DNA from: a virus
Reading direction: 5' to 3' (one strand)
DNA: 64,000 nucleotides
Virus record (IMG/VR): IMGVR_UViG_3300009503_000020
Span: 1-64,000 of that record
The notes under the pieces were generated by a model that did not search any database, was not told the origin of the DNA, and was given only the letters and a program-made list of their open reading frames with translations. How positions within the stretch are numbered: the stretch's first letter is position 1; every line of letters begins with the position of its first letter. Positions 15,105 to 22,836 of this stretch are shown one piece after another. Both the position numbers and the translations under genes were made by a program.

Positions 15105-15322
15105 TGAAGTTGAGAACAAGTAAAGAACTTAAGAAGCTAATAGATGTGTTAGACAACAAGATAAGGTTCCAACTAGATACAGACTACCTTACTGAGTGGG
15201 TTTTAGAGGAGATAGCAGAAGAAATTGAAAGACAAGCAGTGGAACACTTGAAGAAGAAAGGAATAGATGTGAATAGAGTTAAGGACTATAATTGGGATAT
15301 AGTAGTGGAGGTGAAGTGTTAG
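15089..15322 (+). CDS. Hypothetical helical protein, 77 aa
   Basis: Charged helical protein ending DIVVEVKC. No motif recognised. Overlaps the previous gene by 16 bases and abuts the next. Confidence 0.5.
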   Translation: MEIEVVKLRTSKELKKLIDVLDNKIRFQLDTDYLTEWVLEEIAEEIERQAVEHLKKKGIDVNRVKDYNWDIVVEVKC

Positions 15323-15745
15323 ATGGAGAAAGAATTTGAAGAGGAATTTCAACATGACTCTGAAAGAGCTTGGTATGGCTATACTCAACAGTTTCAGACT
15401 AACTGCTACTTTATCTTTAGACACAGGAAGAAGTATCAAAGGTCAGTTAGATGCAAGAAATGTGGAGCAAAGATACCTAAAGAAGTGCCAAGGATATTCA
15501 TCTCAGGGTCTTGGTATTACTACACAGGACATTACTGCTTACACTGTGCTGCTGAGAAGATAAGAGAAGACATTATCAAGAAAGAGTATGAGAAGAAAGA
15601 GATTGAGCAGAACCTACAAGACTTGAAGAACTTGTTAGCTATTGTAGAGCATACTAAAGGAAAAGAAGCATACAAGAACTACATGAGCTTGGGAGTCTTG
15701 TGTGCAAAAATAGAACCAAGTAGGGACAAAAGATGGAGGAGTTGA
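15323..15745 (+). CDS. Zinc-finger protein with coiled coil, 140 aa
   Basis: CKKCGAKIPKEVPRIFI ... HYCLHCAAEKI (about residues 44-80) is a C-x2-C ... H-x-C-x2-C treble-clef-like finger, followed by a charged coiled coil. Its ATG abuts the preceding stop. Confidence 0.6.
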   Translation: MEKEFEEEFQHDSERAWYGYTQQFQTNCYFIFRHRKKYQRSVRCKKCGAKIPKEVPRIFISGSWYYYTGHYCLHCAAEKIREDIIKKEYEKKEIEQNLQDLKNLLAIVEHTKGKEAYKNYMSLGVLCAKIEPSRDKRWRS

Positions 15746-16092
15746 GAGTAAGCTACGATGCAGATGGGTTCCAAGGAAGATACTACACTATAGTATATTT
15801 CAATACTAAAGATGACAGACTAGGAATGGGAGCTAGCACTTTAGCTGCTGAAGGTATCTACAGGCTGTTTGTCTCTGGAAAGAAGGTAGTGGGTTTGCCA
15901 TGCTCCTATACAGTGAAGCTAACTAACAGAGAAGCTAAAGTCTTCCAACTAATAGCAAGAGCTGAATACCATCTGAAGAGAGCAATATGGAAAGACTTTG
16001 TCACTAAGAGAGTAAGCAAGGAGGAGATGTTGAAGAGACTTGAGAAGGAGTTGCCTGTATGCATACTCGGAAAGAAACTAAAACAAGAGTGA
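15733..16092 (+). CDS. Hypothetical protein, 119 aa
   Basis: N-terminal beta-rich segment and helical, basic C-terminal half. No recognised domain. Overlaps both neighbours. Confidence 0.5.
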   Translation: MEELRVSYDADGFQGRYYTIVYFNTKDDRLGMGASTLAAEGIYRLFVSGKKVVGLPCSYTVKLTNREAKVFQLIARAEYHLKRAIWKDFVTKRVSKEEMLKRLEKELPVCILGKKLKQE

Positions 16093-16310
16093 GTGTCTTT
16101 GTTCCTTGTCCTCGCTGTCTGAGTTGGAACACTCTACAGATAGACAAGGAGAAGCAACTGTGGCGTTGTATGCATATGAACTGTCAGCAAGTATTCTCAC
16201 TGAAGAACCATCATGCTCTACTCTTTAAGGATGGCAAGTTCTACAGAGTAAATAAGGATTCTCCAAAGGAACTAAGAGTCATAGTTAGCAAGGTGTTGAG
16301 AGATGTTTGA
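16059..16310 (+). CDS. Zinc-ribbon protein, 83 aa
   Basis: CPRCLSWNTLQID ... LWRCMHMNCQQVFSL is a canonical zinc ribbon, followed by a beta-hairpin and a basic helix. Confidence 0.6.
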   Translation: MHTRKETKTRVSVFVPCPRCLSWNTLQIDKEKQLWRCMHMNCQQVFSLKNHHALLFKDGKFYRVNKDSPKELRVIVSKVLRDV

Positions 16311-16686
16311 CTTGACTAAGAAGAAGAGACAAGAGTTAGAGAAGATACTAACCAAAGCAGAGAACTCTAAAAAGATACTACACAGAAAGAGAAAGGAGAC
16401 TGCGAGAAAGGTCTGGGACTACAAATGTTCTGAAGATAAGCTATGGTGGTTCATTCAATATTGCAGGAGAGAAATAGGAAGAAGAAAAGCAACACGCTGT
16501 GGAGTGTTACAGAAGCATATCTTACCTTCATGGGGACCATCCTATTCCTGTGGAGCAAAAGACACCTTGCTCTTTAGGAGAGTAGAAGTGTTGTATGAGA
16601 AAGTATGTTACAAATGCAAGTGGACTCCTGAACAGGCTAAGATAAGAAAAGTGCTGTTAAAGATAAGAGGTAGGAGACATGGATAG
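16303..16686 (+). CDS. Coiled-coil plus cysteine-rich protein, 127 aa (paralogue of 16679)
   Basis: Basic coiled-coil N-terminal half, then C-x(n)-C-x(n)-VCYKCKWTPEQAKI. The downstream neighbour has the same order ending HCYACKLTQEQKKL, so the two look like a tandem duplication. Confidence 0.55.
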   Translation: MFDLTKKKRQELEKILTKAENSKKILHRKRKETARKVWDYKCSEDKLWWFIQYCRREIGRRKATRCGVLQKHILPSWGPSYSCGAKDTLLFRRVEVLYEKVCYKCKWTPEQAKIRKVLLKIRGRRHG

Positions 16687-17092
16687 AAGAAGGCACATGC
16701 AAGAGTATAAAAATAGACAGAAAGAAGACCTATACAAGGTAGTCAAGAAACTACTTGTCCAGAAGAGAGAGACTTCAAGGAAGATGAAAGAAGCACATGA
16801 GACTTTAAGAGATTTACGAGAAGAGATGTGGATTCTAAGTGGGAAGTTAGATGCAGCCAAGACAGCCTTAGGTCAAATGAATGCTAGCAACTGTCCAGCC
16901 TTGCTGACTACTCGGAAGTATAATGTGAAGATATATACTTGTAGAGCCAAGAACTTCAAGCATCCTTGTTGGACTAAGGAGAACATGTTTAGACTTCATT
17001 GCTATGCCTGTAAGCTAACTCAAGAACAGAAGAAACTGTTAATGCAATATCAGGTGATACTGCATGGTAAGAAGAACAATGACTCAGATTGA
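16679..17092 (+). CDS. Coiled-coil plus cysteine-rich protein, 137 aa (paralogue of 16303)
   Basis: Long basic coiled coil (residues 5-65), then CPALL ... YTCRAKNFKHPC ... HCYACKLTQEQKK. Matches the upstream neighbour in layout and in the final CY[AK]CK-x-T-x-EQ motif. Confidence 0.55.
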   Translation: MDRRRHMQEYKNRQKEDLYKVVKKLLVQKRETSRKMKEAHETLRDLREEMWILSGKLDAAKTALGQMNASNCPALLTTRKYNVKIYTCRAKNFKHPCWTKENMFRLHCYACKLTQEQKKLLMQYQVILHGKKNNDSD

Positions 17093-17549
17093 GTTCCTTA
17101 GGAGATTTGAGAAATTAGAGGAATCAGACAGGACAACACCAGAGTTCATCTTGTCAGCAGATGCAACTCTAGGAGTGCCAAGGTTATCTGATAGTGAGTC
17201 TAGGTTCTTCTCTTTTGGGAGACTCAAAATAAAGAAAAGAGTGAAGAGAGGAGCACTCATGCTTACAAATACTATATGGGTAGATGTTGGTAGAGTCTAC
17301 AGAGCAATGAGAATCTTGAGAAGAAGAAAGAGAGTAGAGCTAGGGCTGTTTCAGCTAGATAGAGCTCTCCTCCCTGCAACTAGAGATGGTGAGCATATTA
17401 TAGTCATAGCACCTCTATACCATACAGACTGGACACAGAAAGAAGCTATACCTCTGGAGGACTTTGTTGAGAGATACCCTGAGAAGAGAATAAGAGAATT
17501 AGAAACATGGATAAGGATACTGGGGTTTGAGTATGGACAAGAAAAGTAA
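17079..17549 (+). CDS. Hypothetical protein, 156 aa
   Basis: Start at 17079 preferred (AAGAAG upstream); an ATG 15 bases earlier is possible. Basic protein with a beta-rich centre and C-terminal ETWIRILGFEYG, another W-x-x-I-L element near a terminus. No family recognised. Confidence 0.5.
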   Translation: MTQIEFLRRFEKLEESDRTTPEFILSADATLGVPRLSDSESRFFSFGRLKIKKRVKRGALMLTNTIWVDVGRVYRAMRILRRRKRVELGLFQLDRALLPATRDGEHIIVIAPLYHTDWTQKEAIPLEDFVERYPEKRIRELETWIRILGFEYGQEK

Positions 17550-17808
17550 GAGAATATTAGAATACATCCTGTTAGGGAAAGAAGAAGCACAGAAAAGAAA
17601 CCGTATCAGGAGAAGAGAAAAGTATTTATTCTGGAAGAAGGTATACAAGAGACTAAAGGCAACGAAGAGTAAAGCGGATGTGATGAGGTTAATCTTTGAG
17701 TGTATAGATGCAAGGAACGGATGGCACTATGCAAGTCAGGCTGTATACGCTGAAGAGGCTCTGAACTTGTTCCTTGAGGATTATGGTTTAGAAAAGAAAA
17801 GGAGGTGA
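17533..17808 (+). CDS. Hypothetical basic helical protein, 91 aa
   Basis: Lys/Arg-rich helical protein. No motif recognised. Confidence 0.5.
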   Translation: MDKKSKRILEYILLGKEEAQKRNRIRRREKYLFWKKVYKRLKATKSKADVMRLIFECIDARNGWHYASQAVYAEEALNLFLEDYGLEKKRR

Positions 17809-17813
17809 AGAAG

Positions 17814-19235
17814 GTGTGGAGAGAAAATGTGAAACTCCAAGACATAAAGGATGAGGAAGTATCTAAGAAGATAGACTTGGACTTGAAGCTCTATGCTTTC
17901 AACTTGACTAGAAAACAACTTGAGGAAATGCTAGTCTACAAAGGAGCTGTCCTGCACAAGCTATCTCAAGGATACACAAACAGTTTGCTTCTAGTCAGAG
18001 CAGAGAAGGTCATTGTTAATGAGAGAGACTCACTCCACTTGGTTGTGTGGAGCAATGGTCAGTTCTCTCTCTTCAATAAAGAAGCTAAGTGTGAAGATAT
18101 TCCAATGATATACAGAGGTTGGGGTAAAGGATATGGAAGTATATGGGATGACTTGAAAGAGGGGGTCTATGCTGTATTTGCAGAGAGCTGGAAGACCTAT
18201 GAGCTAGCTTGTCTAACAGACTGTAAGACAGAAGAAGAGGCTAAGAAATGGGTTGCTCTGTATACAGAGTGTCTAAGACTAAAAGACAAGTATTATACCT
18301 ATGAGGAATTCAACTCAGTAGAACACTTGAGTGAGGAAAGCATTGTTACTCTTGCAAACTTAGAAGACTACAAGAAGAAAATAGATGAGACTGTCAAGAA
18401 GATAGAGAGGCTTGAGGCTAGAGAGCTAGTCTTGAAGAACACTGCTCTTCAGGAAAGAATAAAGATAGAAGGAAACAAGATAACAATAAAGGGACTAGAT
18501 GACCATACTTATGAGATAGAAGCAGATGTTACTTGGAAGAAGGAAGACTTTGCTAGCTTTGTATACAGACACAGATATAATTGGAAGCCATCTGACCAGA
18601 GTGATGTGAAACTGGCTACTCTATTCCCAAGTCTGATAGAGAAACTAAGACCTTGGATAAGCCTCTTCAAGCTATCTGTAGATGGTAAAGACCCTGTCAA
18701 GATAGAGACAAAGATAGTCAAGAATAGAAGAGGACAACCTACAACAATGACCTACTTAGATGACAGGAGAGTAGCTTTTGAGGACATGTATCAAGCACTG
18801 TGGAACTACTTCATAAAAGGAAGTCCTTTAGTGCATCCAGCAGAGGAGAAAGAGGAAGAGAAAAAGGACAAGGAAGAGCTTCTGAACATAAAGAAACAGA
18901 GAGAAGAGAAGCTGACTGCTGAGGGTATATCTGGATACATTACTGACTTGGAAGGAGAGACACCAATAACTCTTGGCTTTGAGAAGGTAAAGAACAATTG
19001 GTATCTTGTTATTGGAGAGAAGAAGATACTACTCAAAGGAGGAATAGAGACTATACACTCTCTGGAGAGAGTATTGAAGGGAACAGCTCAAGGATACAAT
19101 GCAAGACATAGCACAGAGGAATTCTACAATAGACTGTCAAGAGTCTTAAGTCCTGAAGAGGCTCTTGAGATAATCACTGAAGCAAAGCAACTTGGTAAAC
19201 TCTGCAAGGCAATAGGTCCTAACTCTAACAACTGA
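17814..19235 (+). CDS. Hypothetical protein, about 473 aa, largest unknown of the left half
   Basis: AAAAGGAGGTGAAGAAGGTG favours GTG at 17814 over the in-frame GTG at 17805. The protein has an N-terminal alpha/beta part, a central coiled coil (about residues 185-215), a beta-rich part, a highly charged EKEEEKKDKEE linker (about 340) and a C-terminal alpha/beta part. It has no paired cysteines, unlike its neighbours. I recognise no family; size and position suggest a structural or scaffold role. Confidence 0.6.
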   Translation: MWRENVKLQDIKDEEVSKKIDLDLKLYAFNLTRKQLEEMLVYKGAVLHKLSQGYTNSLLLVRAEKVIVNERDSLHLVVWSNGQFSLFNKEAKCEDIPMIYRGWGKGYGSIWDDLKEGVYAVFAESWKTYELACLTDCKTEEEAKKWVALYTECLRLKDKYYTYEEFNSVEHLSEESIVTLANLEDYKKKIDETVKKIERLEARELVLKNTALQERIKIEGNKITIKGLDDHTYEIEADVTWKKEDFASFVYRHRYNWKPSDQSDVKLATLFPSLIEKLRPWISLFKLSVDGKDPVKIETKIVKNRRGQPTTMTYLDDRRVAFEDMYQALWNYFIKGSPLVHPAEEKEEEKKDKEELLNIKKQREEKLTAEGISGYITDLEGETPITLGFEKVKNNWYLVIGEKKILLKGGIETIHSLERVLKGTAQGYNARHSTEEFYNRLSRVLSPEEALEIITEAKQLGKLCKAIGPNSNN

Positions 19236-19243
19236 GGGAGAGT

Positions 19244-19462
19244 ATGAGAAGGAAAGAAAGAGAAGTGTTGACTAAAGTCTTAGGTCTAAGAGTTGGAGAT
19301 AGAGTCAGAATAGAGTGGAAAAAGTGGAACCTTGAAGGGACATATCCAAGATATGGGACAGTAGTCAAAACAAGCAAGCTAGGCTATGTAGTCCAGTTTG
19401 ACAATGGTGGAAGATATTGGGTAGGACTCAACTTAGTAGTGTTAGCTGAAAGGAGGAGGTGA
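19244..19462 (+). CDS. KOW/SH3-like protein, 72 aa
   Basis: ATG after TGAGGGAGAGT. VLTKVLGLRVGDRVRIEW ... RYGTVVKTSKLGYVVQFDNG is a clear SH3/KOW-like barrel. The N-terminus resembles the shared W-x-K-I-L element without the Trp. Confidence 0.6.
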   Translation: MRRKEREVLTKVLGLRVGDRVRIEWKKWNLEGTYPRYGTVVKTSKLGYVVQFDNGGRYWVGLNLVVLAERRR

Positions 19463-19467
19463 GTAGT

Positions 19468-19806
19468 TTGAATACCTTGAAGGAAGTTCTAATGTCAATA
19501 AAGCATCTTGTGACCTTGATACGCACTGCTTATGCAGGTGGATTCTCAGAATGCACAGACTCTCAAGGAATGAGATGGCACATTGCTGAAGACTCCAACC
19601 GGGCAATGAGGATTGAAGGTCCCAAGAGAATATGGCTTAATGACATAGAAGACCTGATGTCAAATATTGAAGAGGTCTTCTTTATAGCTTCAAAGGCTGT
19701 TGACTTCTTGAAAGATAGCCTAGAGACATATGAGAGTGTTAAGAATATCCTTGCTCCTTTCATACTGCAAGAGAAGATAAGCAAGACACTGGAGGTGAGA
19801 AAGTGA
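19468..19806 (+). CDS. Hypothetical protein, 112 aa, TTG start
   Basis: AAAGGAGGAGGTGAGTAGT places translation at the TTG at 19468. Helical with one beta hairpin (MRWHIAED...MRIEG). No family recognised. Confidence 0.5.
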   Translation: MNTLKEVLMSIKHLVTLIRTAYAGGFSECTDSQGMRWHIAEDSNRAMRIEGPKRIWLNDIEDLMSNIEEVFFIASKAVDFLKDSLETYESVKNILAPFILQEKISKTLEVRK

Positions 19807-19946
19807 GAGTAAAGATAGACAGGAAACGAAAGCTCATAGCCCTATACCATTCAGATGGCAAACGCTTTATCTGGCTGAAGTGGGAGACTTGGCAGAAGCT
19901 CAAAGAGGAAATAGACCGTAAGGTGACCAAGAGCCATGCTTTCTAA
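19803..19946 (+). CDS. Hypothetical basic protein, 47 aa
   Basis: GTG start overlapping the preceding stop, with GGAGGTGAG ten bases upstream. Small basic protein with FIWLKWETW. Confidence 0.45.
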   Translation: MRVKIDRKRKLIALYHSDGKRFIWLKWETWQKLKEEIDRKVTKSHAF

Positions 19947-19960
19947 AGGAGGGAAGACAG

Positions 19961-20080
19961 GTGAGAGAGAAAGTCTACTACTGTAATGTGTGTGGTCAAG
20001 TATCTAAGACAAAGAAATGTCAAGCATGTGGAAATGAGTGTGTGGTCATAGAGATACCAGACCACTTAGAAACACTCTGA
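19961..20080 (+). CDS. Zinc-ribbon mini-protein, 39 aa
   Basis: GTG after AAAGGAGGGAAGACAG. CNVCGQ near residue 8 and CQACG near residue 20 form a complete zinc ribbon. Confidence 0.55.
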   Translation: MREKVYYCNVCGQVSKTKKCQACGNECVVIEIPDHLETL

Positions 20081-20138
20081 GTGACAGTCTAGACAGTTCA
20101 ACTCAGAGGCTCCCTATGCATAAAACAGAGGCTGTAAC

Positions 20139-20297
20139 TTGACATACTTCTGTAAGTGGAGATCTGACTACTGTGGGAAGAGGATATGCTGTCGTTCTTG
20201 TAGACTGAAGAAGGAATGCCCTAAAGTATGCTCTCTAACTTACAAGCCCTGTGAATATAGAGTGAGCACTTGGAAACTAATCTTGGAGGGTGGTTGA
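20139..20297 (+). CDS. CC-type cysteine-rich mini-protein, array member 1, 52 aa
   Basis: TTG is the only possible start in an ORF bounded upstream by a stop at 20121. Core FCKWRSDYCGKRICCRSC, then CPKVC, C and C-terminal STWKLILEGG. The C-x-KK-x-CC-x2-C core, second C-x3-C pair and W-x-x-I-L tail are shared by the next four genes. Confidence 0.6.
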   Translation: MTYFCKWRSDYCGKRICCRSCRLKKECPKVCSLTYKPCEYRVSTWKLILEGG

Positions 20298-20402
20298 ACT
20301 AACAGTGACCTTGAGTGTTCTCCGAAAAGGATATAAGTCCTAACCCTCTAAATGTCTATAGCAATAAACGAAAGGTGCTGCACGTTAAAGAGAGGATAGA
20401 AG

Positions 20403-20567
20403 TTGACCAGGAGAATAACTAAGATATATTGTGGTAAGAGACCATGTGAACAAGGCAAGAGACTGTGCTGCAGATACTGCCCAGAGAAGTGCTCTGTTAG
20501 ATGTAAAGTCAAAGGATGCAATTTCAGAACATATCTCTGGGACAAAATATTTGAGGAAGGGACTTGA
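20403..20567 (+). CDS. CC-type cysteine-rich mini-protein, array member 2, 54 aa
   Basis: TTG after GAGAGGATAGAAG. GKRLCCRYCPEKCSVRC, C, then TYLWDKIFEEGT. Same order of motifs as its neighbours. Its TGA overlaps the TTG of member 3 (TTGA). Confidence 0.6.
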   Translation: MTRRITKIYCGKRPCEQGKRLCCRYCPEKCSVRCKVKGCNFRTYLWDKIFEEGT

Positions 20568-20728
20568 AGAAGATATACTGTTGGTCTTGGGAGTTCTGTC
20601 CTCTAAAGAAGAAGATCTGTTGTGTGTATTGCAAGGAAGACTGTCCTCAAAGGTGTTCAGCATCCAGAAAAGGAGAAGACACCTCTAAGTGCAGAGTAAC
20701 TTTATGGGAGTTGATTTTAGAGACATGA
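20564..20728 (+). CDS. CC-type cysteine-rich mini-protein, array member 3, 54 aa
   Basis: TTG overlapping the previous stop, with GAGGAAGGG upstream. YCWSWEFCPLKKKICCVYC, CPQRC, C, then TLWELILET. Its stop overlaps the ATG of member 4. Confidence 0.65.
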   Translation: MKKIYCWSWEFCPLKKKICCVYCKEDCPQRCSASRKGEDTSKCRVTLWELILET

Positions 20729-20883
20729 GGAAGAGATACTGTCCTACATGGTGGTTATGTCCTAAAAAGAAGAAGGTGTGCTGTAGGTTCTGCAATGAAA
20801 GAGACAGTTGTCCTCAAGAGTGTGTTTCAACAGACTGTGAGCCAGTCAACTTCTGGGAACTACTGCTGGGTGAAGGAGCTTGA
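20725..20883 (+). CDS. CC-type cysteine-rich mini-protein, array member 4, 52 aa
   Basis: ATG in ATGA overlap with member 3. YCPTWWLCPKKKKVCCRFC, CPQEC, C, then NFWELLLGEGA. Confidence 0.65.
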   Translation: MRKRYCPTWWLCPKKKKVCCRFCNERDSCPQECVSTDCEPVNFWELLLGEGA

Positions 20884-21029
20884 GATACTGTAAGGCATGG
20901 TATTGGAGAGACTGTCACAAGAAGATATGCTGTAAAGACTGCAAGAACAAGAGATGCAAGAAGAGATGTCATTGGCTAATAGACTGTGAATGGGAAGGAA
21001 CAGTATGGAATATAGTCTTAGACACATGA
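20880..21029 (+). CDS. CC-type cysteine-rich mini-protein, array member 5, 49 aa
   Basis: TTG in TTGA overlap with member 4. YCKAWYWRDCHKKICCKDC, C-x3-C, C, then TVWNIVLDT. A sixth, more distant relative with LCCKDCKKLDTCRIPC lies at 31987. Confidence 0.65.
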   Translation: MRYCKAWYWRDCHKKICCKDCKNKRCKKRCHWLIDCEWEGTVWNIVLDT

Positions 21030-21184
21030 GGAATGGAGAGACAGACAAGCGAATATACCTAATTAGTAGGCTATTCCTATCCTTAGAGAGAGTAAGTATA
21101 AGGTATCTTAGACATGTTAAGACAGTTGGAAGTGTCTGTATTGGCTCACGTAATTGCATGGATAATTGTTGTTGGAATTGTTGA
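21026..21184 (+). CDS. Possible small protein, 52 aa (weak)
   Basis: ATG in ATGA overlap with array member 5 and a cysteine-rich end, but it lacks the CC core and overlaps the better gene at 21114 by 71 bases. It may be an eroded sixth array member or not a gene. Confidence 0.25.
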   Translation: MRNGETDKRIYLISRLFLSLERVSIRYLRHVKTVGSVCIGSRNCMDNCCWNC

Positions 21185-21380
21185 TGTATTGGGTTTAGCC
21201 TTCTCTGGAATACTCAAGATTATATGGTTAGTTATTAAGAAGGTGTATTCTCTATTTAGAAAACAACAGAAGAAAGAAAACAAACAGAGGGTATCCTTCT
21301 TTGGAGATACTGAAAAGAAACTTGAGTATGAACCTTATGGTGAAAGCACAGCAGAGTTAGATGAGGAGGATGAGGAATAA
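21114..21380 (+). CDS. Membrane protein with acidic tail, 88 aa
   Basis: Hydrophobic segments at about residues 8-30 and 31-45, a basic stretch RKQQKKENKQR and an acidic tail ELDEEDEE. The next ATG is separated by no bases. Confidence 0.55.
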   Translation: MLRQLEVSVLAHVIAWIIVVGIVDVLGLAFSGILKIIWLVIKKVYSLFRKQQKKENKQRVSFFGDTEKKLEYEPYGESTAELDEEDEE

Positions 21381-21725
21381 ATGAGGAGAGATGAAAGTCT
21401 TAAAGAGTTGGAGAATTACTTGAGATGGATGAAGATCCTTAAATCTGAAGAAGTAAAAGTAAGAGTAAGGGAATTTCCATGTTTAGAACATTATGCTAAT
21501 AAAGTCTTGAAATATCCCAGAGTTCAACATGAAACTCTTGGAGAGTTAGTTCCATACTCTACAATAGATGACAATGAGAATTGGGAAGATGTAGTTTTTA
21601 AGGGAGTAGGTTTCTATTACTCAGTTCCTTCAAGGGCTTTTGTCTTTAAAGATTATCCAAGAGAAAGAGGATGTGATAGAGCATGGAAATGGTTTCAGAC
21701 ATTAAAAAGGAGGAGAGAAATATGA
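21381..21725 (+). CDS. Hypothetical protein, 114 aa
   Basis: Starts directly after the preceding stop. Contains YLRWMKILKSEE near the N-terminus, similar to the shared W-x-x-I-L element, and an aromatic core. No family recognised. Confidence 0.55.
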   Translation: MRRDESLKELENYLRWMKILKSEEVKVRVREFPCLEHYANKVLKYPRVQHETLGELVPYSTIDDNENWEDVVFKGVGFYYSVPSRAFVFKDYPRERGCDRAWKWFQTLKRRREI

Positions 21726-22330
21726 AGGAGTTTCATTTCTCTAAAGGGAATACTAAACTGTCTAAGAATGTCTTAATATGGAACCTTCCAGCAATAACTA
21801 CTTGCCCTGGGAGTTCAACTGAGTGTAGAAGATTCTGTTATGCCCTAAAGGCTGAACGTCTGTATCCCTCTTGCTTACCCTCGAGGAAAAAGAATCTGGA
21901 GTTCTCTAAGAGACAAGACTTTGTTGAACAGATAGTAGCATACTTGAAGAAACGTAAAGAGACAATTATTAGAGTGCACGAATCGGGAGACTTCTACAAC
22001 TACCTATACTTACAGAAATGGTGTGAAATAGCAAGACAACTTCCAGAGAAGACTTTCTATGCATATACTAAGTCATACTACATGGCTAACTTCTGGAAGG
22101 ATATACCAAACAACTTGAAGTTAATCCAGAGTGTTGAATCAAGATTTCCTCAGACAGTAGACTGGCAAAAGTCAACTGCAAGAGTAATAAGAGAGATAAC
22201 TGAAAGACTACCTAATGAGTTTATCTGTCCAGAACAGATGGCTAAGAAAAGAGGCAAGAGAATTAAATGTATGCAAGAGTGTCAGATGTGCTTAAGAGAT
22301 AATATACATGTTTGTTTCCTCCTACACTAA
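21722..22330 (+). CDS. GP88-like protein, 202 aa
   Basis: ATG after AAAAAGGAGGAGAGAAAT. NVLIWNLPAITTCPGSSTEC, FCYALKAERLYPSCLPSRK and a central RVHESGDFYNYLYLQKW match the phage GP88-like family (after mycobacteriophage gene product 88), in which N-terminal cysteines precede a RVHxSGDF core. A C-terminal CMQECQMC cluster is present. Function in phages is not established; cysteine layout suggests metal or Fe-S binding. Typical of viral and plasmid genomes. Confidence 0.7.
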   Translation: MKEFHFSKGNTKLSKNVLIWNLPAITTCPGSSTECRRFCYALKAERLYPSCLPSRKKNLEFSKRQDFVEQIVAYLKKRKETIIRVHESGDFYNYLYLQKWCEIARQLPEKTFYAYTKSYYMANFWKDIPNNLKLIQSVESRFPQTVDWQKSTARVIREITERLPNEFICPEQMAKKRGKRIKCMQECQMCLRDNIHVCFLLH

Positions 22331-22341
22331 GAGGAAAGAAT

Positions 22342-22578
22342 ATGGAGACATCAAAGCATCCAGATATCAAACTCTGGAGGAAAGTCTTGGGATATTCTGA
22401 AGGTGAAAAACTAAAGTTAATCAGACCTTACAAGTATCCAAGAGTTAAAAAGGGAGAAATAGGAACAATTGTAAACTGTTGGGATACTGGAGATGAAATT
22501 CTTGGTTGGTGTTTTATTCTTAAGTTTCCAAGAAAGAGGAAACTTGTTGTATTTAGTGATGAAGTGGAGGAAGTCTGA
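22342..22578 (+). CDS. KOW/SH3-like protein with N-terminal LWRKVLG motif, 78 aa
   Basis: ATG after GAGGAAAGAAT. METSKHPDIKLWRKVLGYSEGEKLKLI is followed by KKGEIGTIVN ... GWCFILKFP, a KOW-like barrel. Clear paralogue of the 8213 protein in motif plus barrel. Confidence 0.6.
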   Translation: METSKHPDIKLWRKVLGYSEGEKLKLIRPYKYPRVKKGEIGTIVNCWDTGDEILGWCFILKFPRKRKLVVFSDEVEEV

Positions 22579-22580
22579 CA

Positions 22581-22835
22581 ATGGTAGTAAGGTATCAAAG
22601 GAAGGGAGGACTTCCCTACTTGGCTTACTCATCTTATGAGGATACACCATTTATTGAGAAGACTTATCCTATCAGGCTAAGTGTGTGGAATAGGTTCTTA
22701 GAGGAGATATTAGTTATTCCCTTTGCTGAGGCAAATAGCAAGGAACTCAAGAGAATGTTTCCAGAAGGAATTATCTGTTCTTGTGGTAATCATTTTAAGG
22801 AGACAATTGTCATAATCTTTTCTGGTGAAACTTGA
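22581..22835 (+). CDS. Hypothetical protein, 84 aa
   Basis: Contains SVWNRFLEEILV in the middle and CSCGNHF near the C-terminus. No family recognised. Confidence 0.5.
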   Translation: MVVRYQRKGGLPYLAYSSYEDTPFIEKTYPIRLSVWNRFLEEILVIPFAEANSKELKRMFPEGIICSCGNHFKETIVIIFSGET

Positions 22836-22836
22836 C

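Noticed and set aside
20431-20688. 85-codon ORF across the cysteine-rich array
   Set aside because: Runs in a different frame through two array members whose motifs are clearly conserved; it is a shadow.
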